Assembly (NCBI RefSeq): GCF_029962835.1
Contig: NC_080588.1
Location: forward strand, 63,946,001 to 64,010,000
Direction of reading: 5' to 3'
DNA length: 64,000 nucleotides
Source: Magnolia sinica
Taxonomy: Eukaryota > Streptophyta > Magnoliopsida > Magnoliales > Magnoliaceae
Shown here piece after piece: positions 45,721 to 57,776 of the stretch. A program made the position numbers and the translations under genes. The notes under the pieces were generated by a model. It made no database searches. It saw nothing but the letters and a program-made list of their open reading frames with translations, and was not told the origin of the DNA. How positions within the stretch are numbered: the first letter of the stretch is position 1; each line of letters opens with the position of its first letter.

Positions 45721-48261
45721 TTTTTTTTCCCCCCCAAATTCAGGCAAAATTTCCTGTTATACACCTGTTACAATATATTTCATTATATTTACATTCGCAT
45801 TTTTCCAAACAAACACAAACTACATCCATCCTTGACCTGAGGCATTCTGGTTTTCTACAAAACTAATTTGATCTAATGCTGGTTGGGACGACGACAACAT
45901 CTTTTCTTCTTTTTTTTTTTGCTTTTTCTTTTTCAAGAGCAGAACTGAAGAAAACAAAGAGAAACAGAGGATTCTGGATATGTCGTTGGGACAACCTATC
46001 AATGCTTTCCTAGAGTAAAGCATCCATGTTCAACAATAGCTCTTACGTATGTGTCGTTGAGTGCAAATATAAAATAAGCAACAATTTCTTTATATTCAAG
46101 TTGAACATGAAAACTTAGTGAATGGAATCTAATCACATAAAAGCATCACAATGCTCCAATCATCAACAGAAGCATCAATTGAAATTATAAGCAAAACATA
46201 AACAGCTTAGAAAACACAATAGGCAGCTGGATCCTATGACCTTAGGATATACCATCTCAGAGTTGAAGCCGAGAACCAAGAGACTTCATAGGTGCTCCAT
46301 GTTGCTGTAAATGAACTGTAACTCAGACAGAAAAGTAAAATGTTGCACATAGCAACAGTGATGAATTCTCCAAATAAAACATAAAAACATGAAACTGTTG
46401 TATTATGTTTTCATGTTTGGATTAATATTTTCTGTTATATCAATTTTTAAGACTTAGTTGGACATTTAGAAAGCATTAAGACTCATAATTTTTTAATACT
46501 CAAATTATTTCTTAATATCACGAAGTCAAGCCAGCTCCAGCCCCTCCCTCCATGCCAATAAAGCATAGGAGAAAACTCCAATATATTGTATATTCCACCA
46601 AATAGTAGTTTCTTCCCCCTTTTTTCTGTGGGTAGGTAAATTGGGATCACACCTGAGACCTAAATGTTGCGTCAAAGATCACCATCCATGGAGCAACATG
46701 ATCGAACCAACTCATAGTTACTACTTACTACATTCATCCAATTGTTAAGCGAATTTAGTGGACCCACATATCTTACTCCACTACCTGAAAATACACATCA
46801 CAAACAATTATGTAAGAATACAAGTGATACAAATAGAATACATCAAAAAAATAAAAAAGAAGAAAAGAAAAAGAAGACTGAGAGAATTTCACCTTTGCCT
46901 AGCTGTAGGCTGTAGCAGGTTGTTGCAGGAATAAATGAGTTGCTATCTATAGAACTGCAGGCCCTTAACGGTGGTGATTGGTTTTCAGCCTTTCATAGAT
47001 GAGTTGGAGATGTAGTCCTGCTTGTATTTTCTTGGGATGGATATACATTGTTGAGCTCATTAGTGGAAGTTAAGTGGGTTTTTATTAACAGTTAGTTTCT
47101 TTCCTTGTTTTTCTTACATTGTTTAGCAGGCTTTCGTTGCTGCCAATAGTCCAATCTCAAATAGGTGTTACCATTTTTTGGTTTAACACCAAAAGAAAAG
47201 ACATCTTTTACCTTTAATCCACTCTGGCAATCTCCATGAACTGAGGGGGTAATTCTGGCCATACCTCCTCATTTTCTCCAAATTTAAAATTCCGAAGGTG
47301 TGTTAGGAATGACAGAATATGGGATTAAAAATAAAATAAAAAATAAAAAAATCCAAGTTTTTCAGATTTGTCACAGGAAAGGGGATTCAAATATGAGACG
47401 GTGCACACATCTCAAATACTTTCAGGGATGGAAGCTGGAAGCTGGCAGAATCCAGCAGTTCTCCTACCAATTTTCTTTCATCTCCCCACTTGAAACGAAT
47501 GGATGGAGCTAATTCTAATCCTATTCAACTGATCTGCAGTTCAACACCAGTTGTGTGCAAACAGGCTCTTAAACATATCGAATTTCGTTTTATGATTTTA
47601 ATAGATACAAGTTCGAGTGATTCTGCGACCAGTTGCTCCCACTGAGGAAAGCTGACCATTCCACACTAATGGGTCCACAATATCAAAGGCTCACCTAAGT
47701 AGGGGCATCGGGATTATTTGGTTGACAAGCAATGCAGAGGCTACCCTAATTAGAGATGGAAACGTAACACATCCAAACAAGATCCATGCCACTCATCAGG
47801 TGGGGACCACTGTCATTACCTACAAATCTGGCTGGTACTATCATCAGCAAGGCCAAATGTGTACAATAAATAAATAAATAATTGATAGTTGAAGAGAATT
47901 AACCAACATGGATTTTGGACTACAGCAGATGCACTACCTTGTGAATAGCTTTTTATTTTATTTTATTTTATTAAATGAAGCCCACTCATGAGTTAGTTGC
48001 TCAAATGGGAGTTTTTTCTCAAATGAAAGTAATTCATCTGGTAGCTAAATTTCAGCAGCAACATCTGAGTTAGTCGCTCAAATGGGTGTTTTTTCTTAAA
48101 TGAAAGCAATTCATCTGGTAGCTAAATTTCAGCAGCAGCATCTGAGGACACCCTTAGAGTAACTTTCACAAGTGTACCACTCATTCGGTATAATCAAACT
48201 CCTAGATGCATTACCGGTAAACCTCCTATTTCTATCATTTGATCATCAGGCTGAGGGAATT
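45721..48261. other. interior of the CACTA-like element, no clear gene
   Basis: This has gene-like, non-repetitive composition. On the minus strand at about 46264-46314 a splice-acceptor-like ttacag is followed by an open stretch encoding HGAPMKSLGSRLQL and a stop, which might be a captured last exon. I cannot identify it. A 77-bp tandem duplication lies at 47991-48144 (gttagttgctcaaatggg versus gttagtcgctcaaatggg). Confidence 0.35.
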
Positions 48262-49383
48262 TCACCGGTATCCCTGCAATGGGTTAGCTGTTTTCCCAGA
48301 TCTTGCATCTGTCCATGCTTTTGCAATCATCCACTTCATGTCATCATCTCCATCCTCATACATGTTCTGCAACAGGTCATTTTCTCAGCTTAATCCAGAA
48401 TGTGCAACCCCTTGATATCCATGGTGGTTGACAAAAGGAGGTAATGTATGATGCTCAGCCTATAGAAAAAAAGGGCAATTTTCAGTTGTGTCAGCATGCC
48501 GGACACTTGAGGCCTGCTTTTCAGTGATCCAGACAGTTCATTTCATGCTAGCATAACTGCTTTTCAATTTTTAATCATCCATTTGTAGGAAAGCAATTAT
48601 AGATGGCGAGGATCTTCTCCCTGAGGTGGTTTCCACAGCATTTACCCTATCAACAATGGGGCACAACAAAAGCTAGGACTCATATGCACAGAATGTTGGC
48701 TCAAAAAAAAAACTGCTAGTTCAGGCCGAGGCATAGGACATTTCCCAAGAAAAGAATGGATACAAGACTTACCTTCATCAAATCCATAATTCCAGCCATT
48801 GGATCCTTTTATGTATCCATATTTGGCTTCAACTGCAAAATAATAAAACAAACCTTATAACCATTTCCGAGACAAAACCACACAAGTTGGAATGTATAGA
48901 GCTGTTCAAAGATGATAATCTCCAAGGTACCCAAGTACCCATGTGGACATATACATTCAACTATAATTCACAAAACAATATCAATTTCGGTTTTCATCAT
49001 CCAAAGACAGGCTGACTCCTTGGATAGCAGTAATGTGGATTGCCATATAATAATAACAATGCCTTTTTTTACCATGCCATGCATATGTTCTTTCATCATC
49101 CAAAGACACAGGAAATGAAAGAGGAAATGAAAATTTTGCATTTACCTTATCTTCTTTGAAGTGCAAATCAAGCCAATTCCCTTTTGAAGTTTTAGACAGT
49201 GTGACAATGACTCGGTTGGGCTTAACAACCACCTTACATTGCTCAGGCACAATCTCCTTGTTCAACTTCAGTATGGCACAACGGTAATTCTTCCCTTGAA
49301 CGTCATGGAATTTAATATCAACAGACAGGCTTGAAAACAGTTTCCACCTTCTCTTGCTCCACACCCTCCAAGGACACGTAAAT
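48262..49383 (-). pseudogene. CacyBP/SIP (calcyclin-binding protein) gene fragment, three exons
   Basis: In animals CacyBP/SIP links Siah-type ubiquitin ligases to Skp1; plants have orthologues. Minus-strand exons: A, 49383-49146, CS domain (YVSLEGVEQEKVE, then SVDIKFHDVQGKNYRC, LNKEIVPEQCKVVVKPNRV, GNWLDLHFKED), ending at a GATAAG|GTAAAT donor; B, 48832-48773, acceptor TTTTGCAG, 20 codons ending KDPMAGIMDLMK, donor GTAAGT; C, 48366-48262, acceptor TTGCAG, 34 codons starting NMYEDGDDDMK and ending PLQGYR, then TGA. Exon lengths and borders fit the family. Exon A lacks two bases between KP and SVDI, shifting the frame, and exon B has a TAA at codon 8, so it cannot make the normal protein. No N-terminal exon was found. 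Introns are kept, so this is a DNA-level copy, not a retrocopy. It lies inside the CACTA-like element, which suggests gene capture. Confidence 0.88.
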
Positions 49384-52300
49384 CTTAAAGGAAAACAAAT
49401 AATGAAAAATAAAAATCAACTTTTACATTTAATTTCTATCAACCACAAACACTAGAGACACATGAGAATATGTTTCCAACTGTCTTTAAAAATTGAAGTA
49501 CAACATTTATGAAAATAAGATTTAAGAAGGAAAAAAAAAAAACCCATGTTTGTATGTACAATTAAGCTAATGGTGTTCCCTAATGATTGTAATGAAGTAA
49601 GCCTCAAACTGGAATCATATTCCTTTCCAATCTGACTTGAAAGTGGCATAGTTGCAACTGGAAGCCAAGTCCTTGAATATGATTGCCAGGTACTTTTGCT
49701 TATTTCCACTTTAGTATACTTTTAATTGCAACCAAATTCGATAGCATCCATACACACCCAATTCAAAGTAGGTGAGGCTCCTACTAGTGCAACTCATCTC
49801 ATACCTATTTAATAAATACAACCAGAAAAAAAAAAAACACTAGCACAACTTTCTGAGTATAGTATTCTTCGTAGTAACAGAAATTTGTGAGATTCAACAA
49901 GGAGCTGAGTTAAGAAATCTGACAATACCATATGCAGAAATATGCCACATGTGATGATTAAAAGTTCTCTTAACTTTTGAACAATACCATATGCAGAAAT
50001 ATGCCACAACACTTCAAATTTGGAAGTTGAACCCGAGTTTTGTCTAGTTTTGTCCATATGTACTGCAATAAAGGTTCCAGACCCAACCCAATTTGACCCC
50101 CACTTCAGCAACAAGAAGGATACATTTTGTGCTTTGTATAAAGGCAAAAGAAGTTTCTTATGGTACCTCATAAGGAAAAAGAGATCTTCCTCCTCAAGCA
50201 AATAACTGATAAAGCAAAACTCAACATCCAAGAAAGTCCATTTACACCACAAATCAAAATTTTATTAATGCAATAAGCAAACTTGAAAAAAGAACCTAAA
50301 AAAATAACTAGGCTAATAGGTACTTGCATAGAAATTGTCTCAGCCAACAGGCTCTAGTAATTTCAAATTGTCTATTAGGTGATTTAAGTTATGGAGCAAT
50401 AAGGAAACTGAGAACTAAGAGAAAAATGCTCCAGCTGTACAAGAAGCATAACATGCAGTTACCAATGCGCAATGACGAAAGGCGGAGCTAAAATCCTCCA
50501 AAAGTGGTGACTCAGATGGTGTTGTTCTCACCAAGTGGAGAATAATCCATTGAGTAAGTATTTCCTGAATCATGGGAATCAATTCAAGCTATACATGGGA
50601 GATGTCTTCATGAACCATAAGGACCCACAAACAAGTAAGAAATTCAATAGAGAAAAGAGAGATTTAGGTGAGATTCTCAAAGCATGGCCGTAATTGTAGA
50701 AAGGTTTGCATTTTAACACAATTACATAAAAGTTTCACTAGAAAATGCATAATGACAGATGAGACTGCCTGGAAGAACTTGGAAGAAAACAAACTCAGTG
50801 CAGCCCAAAGTTGACAAACAGTGAACAAATTCAAGGCAAAGATGGCACTTCTTTAAAAACATCTAAAAGATGAACCTGCAAAAGTTTGGTTTTCAGGGGA
50901 ACTATAAGACTTGCTACATCTAGAAATTTGCTAGTACTTACAATGAGGAGGTGGGACCTCAAACAGAGAAAGTTACAATGAGGAGGTGCCTATACAACCT
51001 GCATTCCAATAGCAGATGAAAGGACATTCTCCCAAACATCAGTGATGATTTTATTTTAAAGAAAGAGAAACATAAATACAGAGAGGGCTGACAAGGGCTC
51101 AGATACAACAGAGGCATTGCATCGGAGATGACTAGCTCCAATCCAGTCACCCGCCGCAAGTCTGTTCACATGACTGTCTGCCTCCCAAATACATCTTTAA
51201 AACCAAATTCTCTTTCCTACTCCTAGCAATCATATTTCTATTTCAAAAGGCAAATACAAGACTGATCTCTGCATTAACCATATAGTTTATTTAATACCAT
51301 TGTTTCTCCTTCATTTGAATTTAGTCTAGAATGAATGAAGCTTGGTAGATGAATGTGTGCTGGTTGACTCGAAGACAACCAAGATTTTTTTTTTTTCTTT
51401 TTTTTTCCCCCTTTCCAAAAGTCCTTAAATTACTGTTGGTTTTCAGATAAATTATTGAGCATCAGATAAAAAGGGAATCGCATGCATGTATAGTAAATAA
51501 ATTATTTATTAACTAGCAACAGTCTTTCAAAAGCTGAGACAGAACCTTGGGAAGTACAAAAAGGCGAACAACACTGCTATATTGAATTACAAAAGAAAAG
51601 GAATAACAAGATTATGAATATCTAAGATTTTCAAGAGCTTCTAAAAGTATGGAAGGGTTTCAATGGTTCCATCAACTATAGTGAAACTATAAATAAAACG
51701 GCCATTCAATTCTTAAAAGAAAATATCTACTCCGAATCTATTTCTTGAAATTTAACTCAGGGAAAGACATGATGAGGTTGATCACTGTCTTCCTTAGGAT
51801 AACTACTCCAAATCTATGAAGCTCTTTGAATTCTTCATCGTCGACATTGGCAACATTGCTACATTAAATGTAGTCTGTGATAATGTGGTTCAATCACATT
51901 GCAATAAATAAGAATTTTTTTATTTGTGACAAGCAACTTTATTGAATTGCATATTTGATCATGTGCAATTGCATATGCGACAACATATTTTTGTTTTGTT
52001 TTGTTTTTTTTTTTTTTTGAAAATTAAAAAAAAATAAAAAAATATGAAAAAATAAATAAATTAAAATTTGTAAAAAAATAAAAAAAGAAGAACAAATTAA
52101 GGATAACTTTCCTAAGTTAACAAATGGGGATGTTTTGTGTTGTATTAGGAAAAAACAAAAGAGTTCTTTCAAATCCACATGAATATCATTTAACTGCTTT
52201 TGGATTTTCTACTAATAGTGTAAGAGTAGAAATCCAAAATCACGTATTAATGCGCAAGTAAAAAAGAATGTAGTGTTGTTGTCGACTTCGAGTTCTGCTG

Positions 52301-53126
52301 CATTATGTTTTTAAGGATGTTGTATATCTATAGGCACTCAAAGATGGATTTGTTTTATTAACAAGGTGTAATTAAGTTTGCTTATTTTTGGCTTTTTGTT
52401 TATAAACTGAGGTATATATAATGCTTGGCCTGAGGCTTTCTATGGCATGTTTGGGTTTTCAACTTGTACAAGTGGGGCCCATGTTCAACCCTCATCAGAG
52501 TTTAAATAGAGGCACGGTGGCTGCCGTTTTTCCTGCCAAGGAACGGCCTGAAACAGGGGCATTTTTACCCGGATTTCTGGACTGATATCAGTCCGATTTC
52601 TGGGATTTGTTGCAGCTCAAACAGAGCCCGATTATGAACTGTTTCTGGACTAAGTTTTAGCCCTCAGCTGGGGCCATTTTCATGCCATTGTTCGGCCCCA
52701 ACTAGCGCCTGAACTCAGGCCATGTTCGGCCTCAAACAGGGCCCGTAATCAGGTCACGTTTATCCTCAAAACAGGGACCGTATTCAAGCCCTATTCAAGC
52801 TCCGCCATGGACGGATCGTGGCCCCAAACTTGGCTTATATCAGAGCCTTATAGCTACACATATGGAAGAAGGAGAAACAGATAAGAAGGAAAGAAGAGAA
52901 AGGCTGAGTTGTGGACTGATTACCTAGCCGGGCTTGGCTCTACTCCTTCTCCCTTTTCTTCTTCATTTCTCACCCCTTTTTGTGTGAAAACTCTGAAGGG
53001 AACTGGATCCTTGTTATAGGCAGGGAGAGTATCATCCAACGGCTGGGATCGTTTCTGCCATTCGGCCGTCGGCGCGGCCTCTTTTCACCGAAGAGGAGAA
53101 GACAGACCAGATCTGGGTTAGGGAAC

Positions 53127-53170
<44 letters not shown>

Positions 53171-53242
53171 GATTTGGGGGTTTTTTTTGGGCGCGGCTTT
53201 GTTTTTAAGCGCGCGCCCAAATTTAGTCCTTGGTCTGGTATG
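49384..53242. other. interior of the CACTA-like element, intron-like and unassigned
   Basis: No further exon could be supported. A 59-bp tandem duplication of acaataccatatgcagaaat lies at 49922 and 49981. The part at 52440-53240 is richer in GC, with loose repeats of cctcaaacagggcccg-type text and a GA run at 53130-53166. It could be a promoter and leader of an unidentified captured gene or an LTR-like piece. The 131-codon frame across the GA run is an artefact. Confidence 0.35.
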
Positions 53243-53703
53243 GCTCTGTGGGCCCCACCATGATGCGTGTCAAACATCTACCCCATCAGTCAGATGCACC
53301 ATCCAATGGTGGGCCAAGGGATTAAAATCAAATCAATCTATTACTTTTGTGAGCCACACCACATACAAAAGTTGAGAGGGGTTACCCTCCATTAAAACAT
53401 TCATAATTATTTTTTGGGCCCACCGAGATGTGGCCCACAAATCCAGCCCATCCATTATGTGTGTGCCTCTTGGATGAGGGGTCATACCAAGTTTCAGAAG
53501 CATTTAAATTTTAGGTGGGGCCCACCAAGTGCTTTTATATGTTTTAGGCATGTCTTCACATGACTTTAGATGGTATGGCCCAACGGAGTTTCGTATACAG
53601 CTGATTTTTGGCATATCGCATAATTTAAAGGGGACCCATCAAATGCATGGTGTTGATGTTTGACACATGTTATGGTGAGGCCCACACAGCTTGACCTCAT
53701 GGG
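53243..53703 (+). mobile_element. MITE, same family as 31289-31763, plus orientation
   Basis: It follows the 31.3-kb copy from tgtgggccccaccatgatgc to cacacagcttgacctcatgg. The extreme left end is lost. Confidence 0.75.
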
Positions 53704-53725
53704 GACGGCGTGGATTAAACACAAA

Positions 53726-54158
53726 GGTCAAGTTGTGTGGGCTCTACCATGACATGTGTCAAACATCAACACCGTGCATTTGATGGGCCCCCTTTAAATT
53801 ATGGGATATCCCAAAAATCAGCCGTATACGGATCTTAGGTGGGCCATACCTTCTAAATTCATGTGAATAAATGCCTAAAACATATAAATGCACTTGGTTG
53901 GGCTCACTTGAAATTTTCATGCATATGAAACTTGGTCTGACTCCTCATCCAAGTGGGACACACATAATGGATGAGCTAGATTTGTGAACCACATCTCAGT
54001 GGGCCTAATAAATGATTATGAATATTTTAATGGAGGGTAATCCCTCTCAACTTTTGTATGTGGTGTGGCCCAAAAAAGTCACGAATTGACTTGATTTTTA
54101 AGCCCTAGGCCCACCATGGAATGGTGCATTTGACTGATGGGGTAGTTGTGAGCCCACT
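53726..54158 (-). mobile_element. MITE, same family, opposite orientation
   Basis: This is the reverse complement of the neighbouring copy: ggtcaagttgtgtgggctct at its left end, catttgactgatggggtag at its right. Only about 22 bases separate the two, making a palindrome of about 0.9 kb. Confidence 0.75.
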
Positions 54159-54712
54159 TTGATTTATATATTGTATATCCATATGATCCATTTGCTAGGC
54201 TCGATGTACAACCATAGTGACTCTAGAGTGGGCAACGTTTAAAAATTGGAGGTAATTCTTTAGCTGTACAGGTGGCATAGTTTTACAGTAATCACAACCA
54301 TCCAAATCGTTAAACCAAGTGTAGATGGAGTATAATTGAAAAATGACAAAGAGAAGATTATTAACCATGCACCTGATTTTTTACTTTGAATTTGGACCAC
54401 TCGCTGCTTTCTTTTAATAATCTATTTGATGGCCATTAATTGGATGGTCAAGATTACTTGACCTTGTGGTTCTAGAGATTTGCTTAATCTCACAATTTGG
54501 ATGGTCTGGATAGTCGTACATCATTGTCACGCGTAAGGAGAATGAATGGACGATCAGCTTGTTTTTCGAGAAGGACAATCTTCATTGAGGGGCCTACCTT
54601 TTTCATGGTACTGATGTCCTCCATAAATGACACGGTAACGCGAGCCATGGTACCGTTGCATATAGGTGATTAGTTCTCTTTTTAAAATGTTGAAATATCA
54701 ATATTGTATTAT

Positions 54713-55113
54713 GAGCTTTGCTAAGCCCACACGCATGTGCAATACAGCTTGAGTACATGCCATATATTTGCCAGCATGGCATAATAGATCTAAGATCCAG
54801 TCCATCTATCAGAACAGAAACATAATAATAATAACTTAATTCAAGAATCCGTTTGGTCCAGGTGTTATGTGGGCCACAATTTTTAAAAAAAGTATGGCTC
54901 TAAAAAACCTGGTTGAAGTTTTCTAACCCATTCACTGTTTCCAAATTGAGGCCCACATACTCAATTTACCAGATTTTATTTTAAAGAAAAAAACATATAC
55001 AGAGTAGGACTAACCTGATGGATGGATGAGATCTAGCATGTATGTGTCATGCTGGCATATGTGTGGCACGTACACGAGTTTAATTGCACACGCGTGTGCG
55101 CTTAGCAAAACTC
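54713..55113. mobile_element. MITE of a third family, 401 bp
   Basis: The ends are GAGCTTTGCTAAGC and, as reverse complement, GAGTTTTGCTAAGC, followed by mirrored cacacgcatgtgcaa and ttgcacacgcgtgtg blocks and mirrored atgccagcat text. Flanks are TAT and TAC, perhaps a mutated 3-bp duplication. There is no coding capacity. Confidence 0.6.
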
Positions 55114-55148
55114 TACAATTTCCATTCATATGATATAAAAACTAAACA

Positions 55149-55178
55149 TATATATATATACACACACACACACATACA
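55149..55178. repeat. short TA/CA microsatellite
   Basis: A TA run is followed by CA repeats just outside the MITE. Confidence 0.8.
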
Positions 55179-55299
55179 CACATTTTTACTAACAAAATTT
55201 TTTAAAAATTAAAACATTTTAACATTACTACAAAAATATATACATTTTTACATTAGGAAAAACATTTTTACTGACGATTTTTTGTATTTTGAAAAATTC

Positions 55300-56880
55300 A
55301 AAACACACTGTATCTACGAAAATTTTCGTAGGTAAAGATGACTAGGTAAAACTAAAGATTTCAATTGTTGTATTTTGAAAATTTCAAAACACCCTTTACC
55401 TAAATTTTGAAAAATTCAAAACACCCTTTACATATGAAACTTTTCGTAGGTAAAGATGGCTTTACAAAACACCCTTTACCTACGAATATTTTCGTAGGTA
55501 CATAAAAATTTAGAATTTACAATTTCAAAACACCCTTTACCTACGACTATTTTCGATTCAAATTACCCTTTAACTACGAATAGTTTCGTAGGTAAATATG
55601 TTCAGAACACCCTTTAGCTACGATAAGTTTCGTAGGTAAAGAGGGCTTTTATTTCGTAGGTAAAAGTAAGGTTTTCGATTTTTGTATTTTGAAAATTTCA
55701 AAACACCCTATGACTTTTGCCTACGAAATCCAATTTCATTGCTAAAAGTAGACTTTTGGGTATAATCGAAAATTTCAAAACACTCGTAGGTAAAGATGGA
55801 TTTTTCCTACGACATAGAATATTTGTAGGTAAAGATGGGTTTTACCTATGAAATATAGTACCGTAGGTACAAGCAAACTATTTGATATATAGAAAATTCA
55901 GAACACCCTTTAGCTACGGATTTTTTCGTAGGTAAATATGGCTTTGGTAGGTAAAAGTAGGCTATTCGATTTTTGAAAAAATTGAGAACACCCTTTAGCT
56001 ACGACAATTTTCGTAGGTAAATAGGGCTTTTACCTACACACCTAAATTTCGTAGGTAAAAGGTAGGTTTTCGATTATGAATAAAATTTACAAAACACCCT
56101 TTACCTACCAAAGTTTTCGTAGGTAAAGATGACTTTTTCCTAACCGCACCTGTCGATCCATTTCAAAAATTCAAAACACCCTTTAGCTACGAACAATTTC
56201 GTAGGTAAAGATAGCTTTTACCTACGATCTTATTTTTCGCAGGTAAAAGTAAGGTTTTCAATTTTTCAAATTTCAAAAGACCTTTTACCTATGAATATTT
56301 TCGTAGGTTAAGAGGGGTTTTCCCTAAATTTAGAACACCCTTTAACTATGAATATTTTCGTAGGTAAAGATGTCTTTTGCCTACTAAAAGTTTCGTAGGT
56401 GAAAATATCTTTTACCTACGAAATTATATTTCGTTGGTAAAAGTAATCCGTAAAAGTTTCGTAGGTTAAAATATCTTTTACCTACGAAATTATATTTCAT
56501 TGGTAAAAGTACTCCGAAAAATTGAAAACACCTTTTGCCTACTAAAAGCTCCGTAGGTGAAGATATCTTTTACCTACGAAATTATATTTCGTCGGTAAAA
56601 GTAATCTTTTCGATTTTTTATTTCTTTGAAAAATTCAAAACACTCTTTACCTACGAAAATTTGCGTAGGTAAAGATAGCTTTTACCTACGAAATTATATT
56701 TCGCAGGTAAAAGTAAACTGTGGATTAAAAAGACCTTTTACCTACGAAAAGTTTCGTAGGTAAATATGACTTGGACCGTTGGTAAAAGGTTACTTTTACC
56801 TGCGAAAATGATTTTCGTTGGTAAAAGTCATCTTTACCTACGAAAATTAATTTCGTAGGTAAAAGTTTCGTAGGTAAAAA
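55300..56880. repeat. right sub-terminal array of TACGAAA palindromes
   Basis: Dozens of copies of cctttacctacgaa and ttcgtaggtaaa alternate in both directions with spacing of roughly 30-90 bases. They are interleaved with aaaattcaaaacaccc. Regularity is lower than at the left end, and density rises toward the terminus at 56897. Confidence 0.9.
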
Positions 56881-56897
56881 CCATATTTCTTGTAGTG

Positions 56898-57776
56898 ACT
56901 GCTTTGGTCTGTTTTTTAAAGACTGTTGGCTAAGGTTCGTAAGAACCTTGCTGACTTGATCAAAAGTCATTGTTGCTTTTCTTGTTGGGTCATATGTGAG
57001 GGTGGTTCGAGTTCATGTTGGTGATGGTCCAATGAACTACCCAGACACCGTTTATATAGGCCAAGATTGCTAGACATTTTGGTCCAGGGTCATAACTCCA
57101 TATGACCATTTATAGCTGTTGGTGAGAAACTAGCTGTTATTTGGCTGTTGAACGGTTCGAGGCCACTCTCAACTTTGGTGTAGGATGTGCCTTTCCAGTG
57201 TGCATAACGTCCGAAGATGATCGAGTAATGGGGAATGTAACAAATGCAATTAGCATTGAAATTGTGAACATTGTGGAAGATACTACTATAACATAACATA
57301 TTGTCATTAATGAACAACCGAAGAATGTAGAGGGGGCTCAAATCGTGTGTCCTTCCATAAAGTTTCCGAATTCCTGTAGGGACACTGAGGGTAGTGGGGC
57401 TTCTCCATCCAAAGCTAATCTGGATGAGCATAAGCAAGTCACTTCTCAGCAACAATTGCAAATGAGGAAGACATCAAAGAGAGTTGCCCCACAACTACCC
57501 TGAAAAGGATTCACTCAAGATCTATAGGGTAACTTGAAAAGGATTCACTCAAGATCTATAGGGTAACTTGAAGTCTATTTGTGACAAGCTATATAACACG
57601 TACTCCATCTTTATACTTTGTAATCCCTACAATTAAGGAATTCTGATTGTATTTTCCTTATTTAAATAACCCTACGAAGGGTGAGATAGACTTCTATATT
57701 TGAATTCATGCATACTCTTAATACAAGTTCTTTTACAGGTGTGCTTGTGTGTGGATGGGCATGGCTCCATACTTGT
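56898..57776. other. sequence between CACTA-like end and gypsy element
   Basis: A plus-strand stretch at about 57270-57500 reads like decayed coding text (NEQPKNVEGAQIVCPSI, then KANLDEHKQVTSQQQLQ), but I cannot assign a family. A 34-bp tandem duplication of tgaaaaggattcactcaag follows at 57501 and 57535. Confidence 0.35.

Larger units (their letters stand above)
45050..56897. mobile_element. probable non-autonomous CACTA (En/Spm-type) transposon, 11.8 kb
   Basis: The left end reads CACTACAAGAAATTTC and the right end is its reverse complement, atatttcttgtagtg. Next to both ends lie dense arrays of short direct and inverted copies of TTTACCTACGAAA/TTTCGTAGGTAAA (45067-45720 and 55300-56880). 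CACTACAAGAAA ends with sub-terminal repeat arrays are the signature of CACTA transposons, whose transposase binds such repeats. No transposase frame was recognised inside, so it would depend on another element. It carries CacyBP exons, two MITEs of one family, and a separate MITE. Against this reading, the 3-base flanks differ (ggc at 45047-45049, act at 56898-56900), so either the duplication has mutated or the two ends come from different insertions. Confidence 0.65.

Noticed and set aside
50959-51180. A LINE 3' end on the minus strand (text resembling a LINE tail near 51050).
   Set aside because: No reverse transcriptase text, poly(A) tail or target duplication could be found to support it.
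52980-53375. 131-codon frame with Arg-Glu repeats.
   Set aside because: It depends on a GA microsatellite and runs into a MITE.
45067-56880. Regular palindromic repeats could suggest a CRISPR array.
   Set aside because: Spacing and repeat lengths are irregular, copies run in both directions, there are no unique spacers of equal length, and the host is a plant. The arrays sit next to CACTA-type ends.
45047-56900. A 3-bp target duplication for the CACTA-like element.
   Set aside because: The flanks are ggc and act, which do not match, so I do not claim one.
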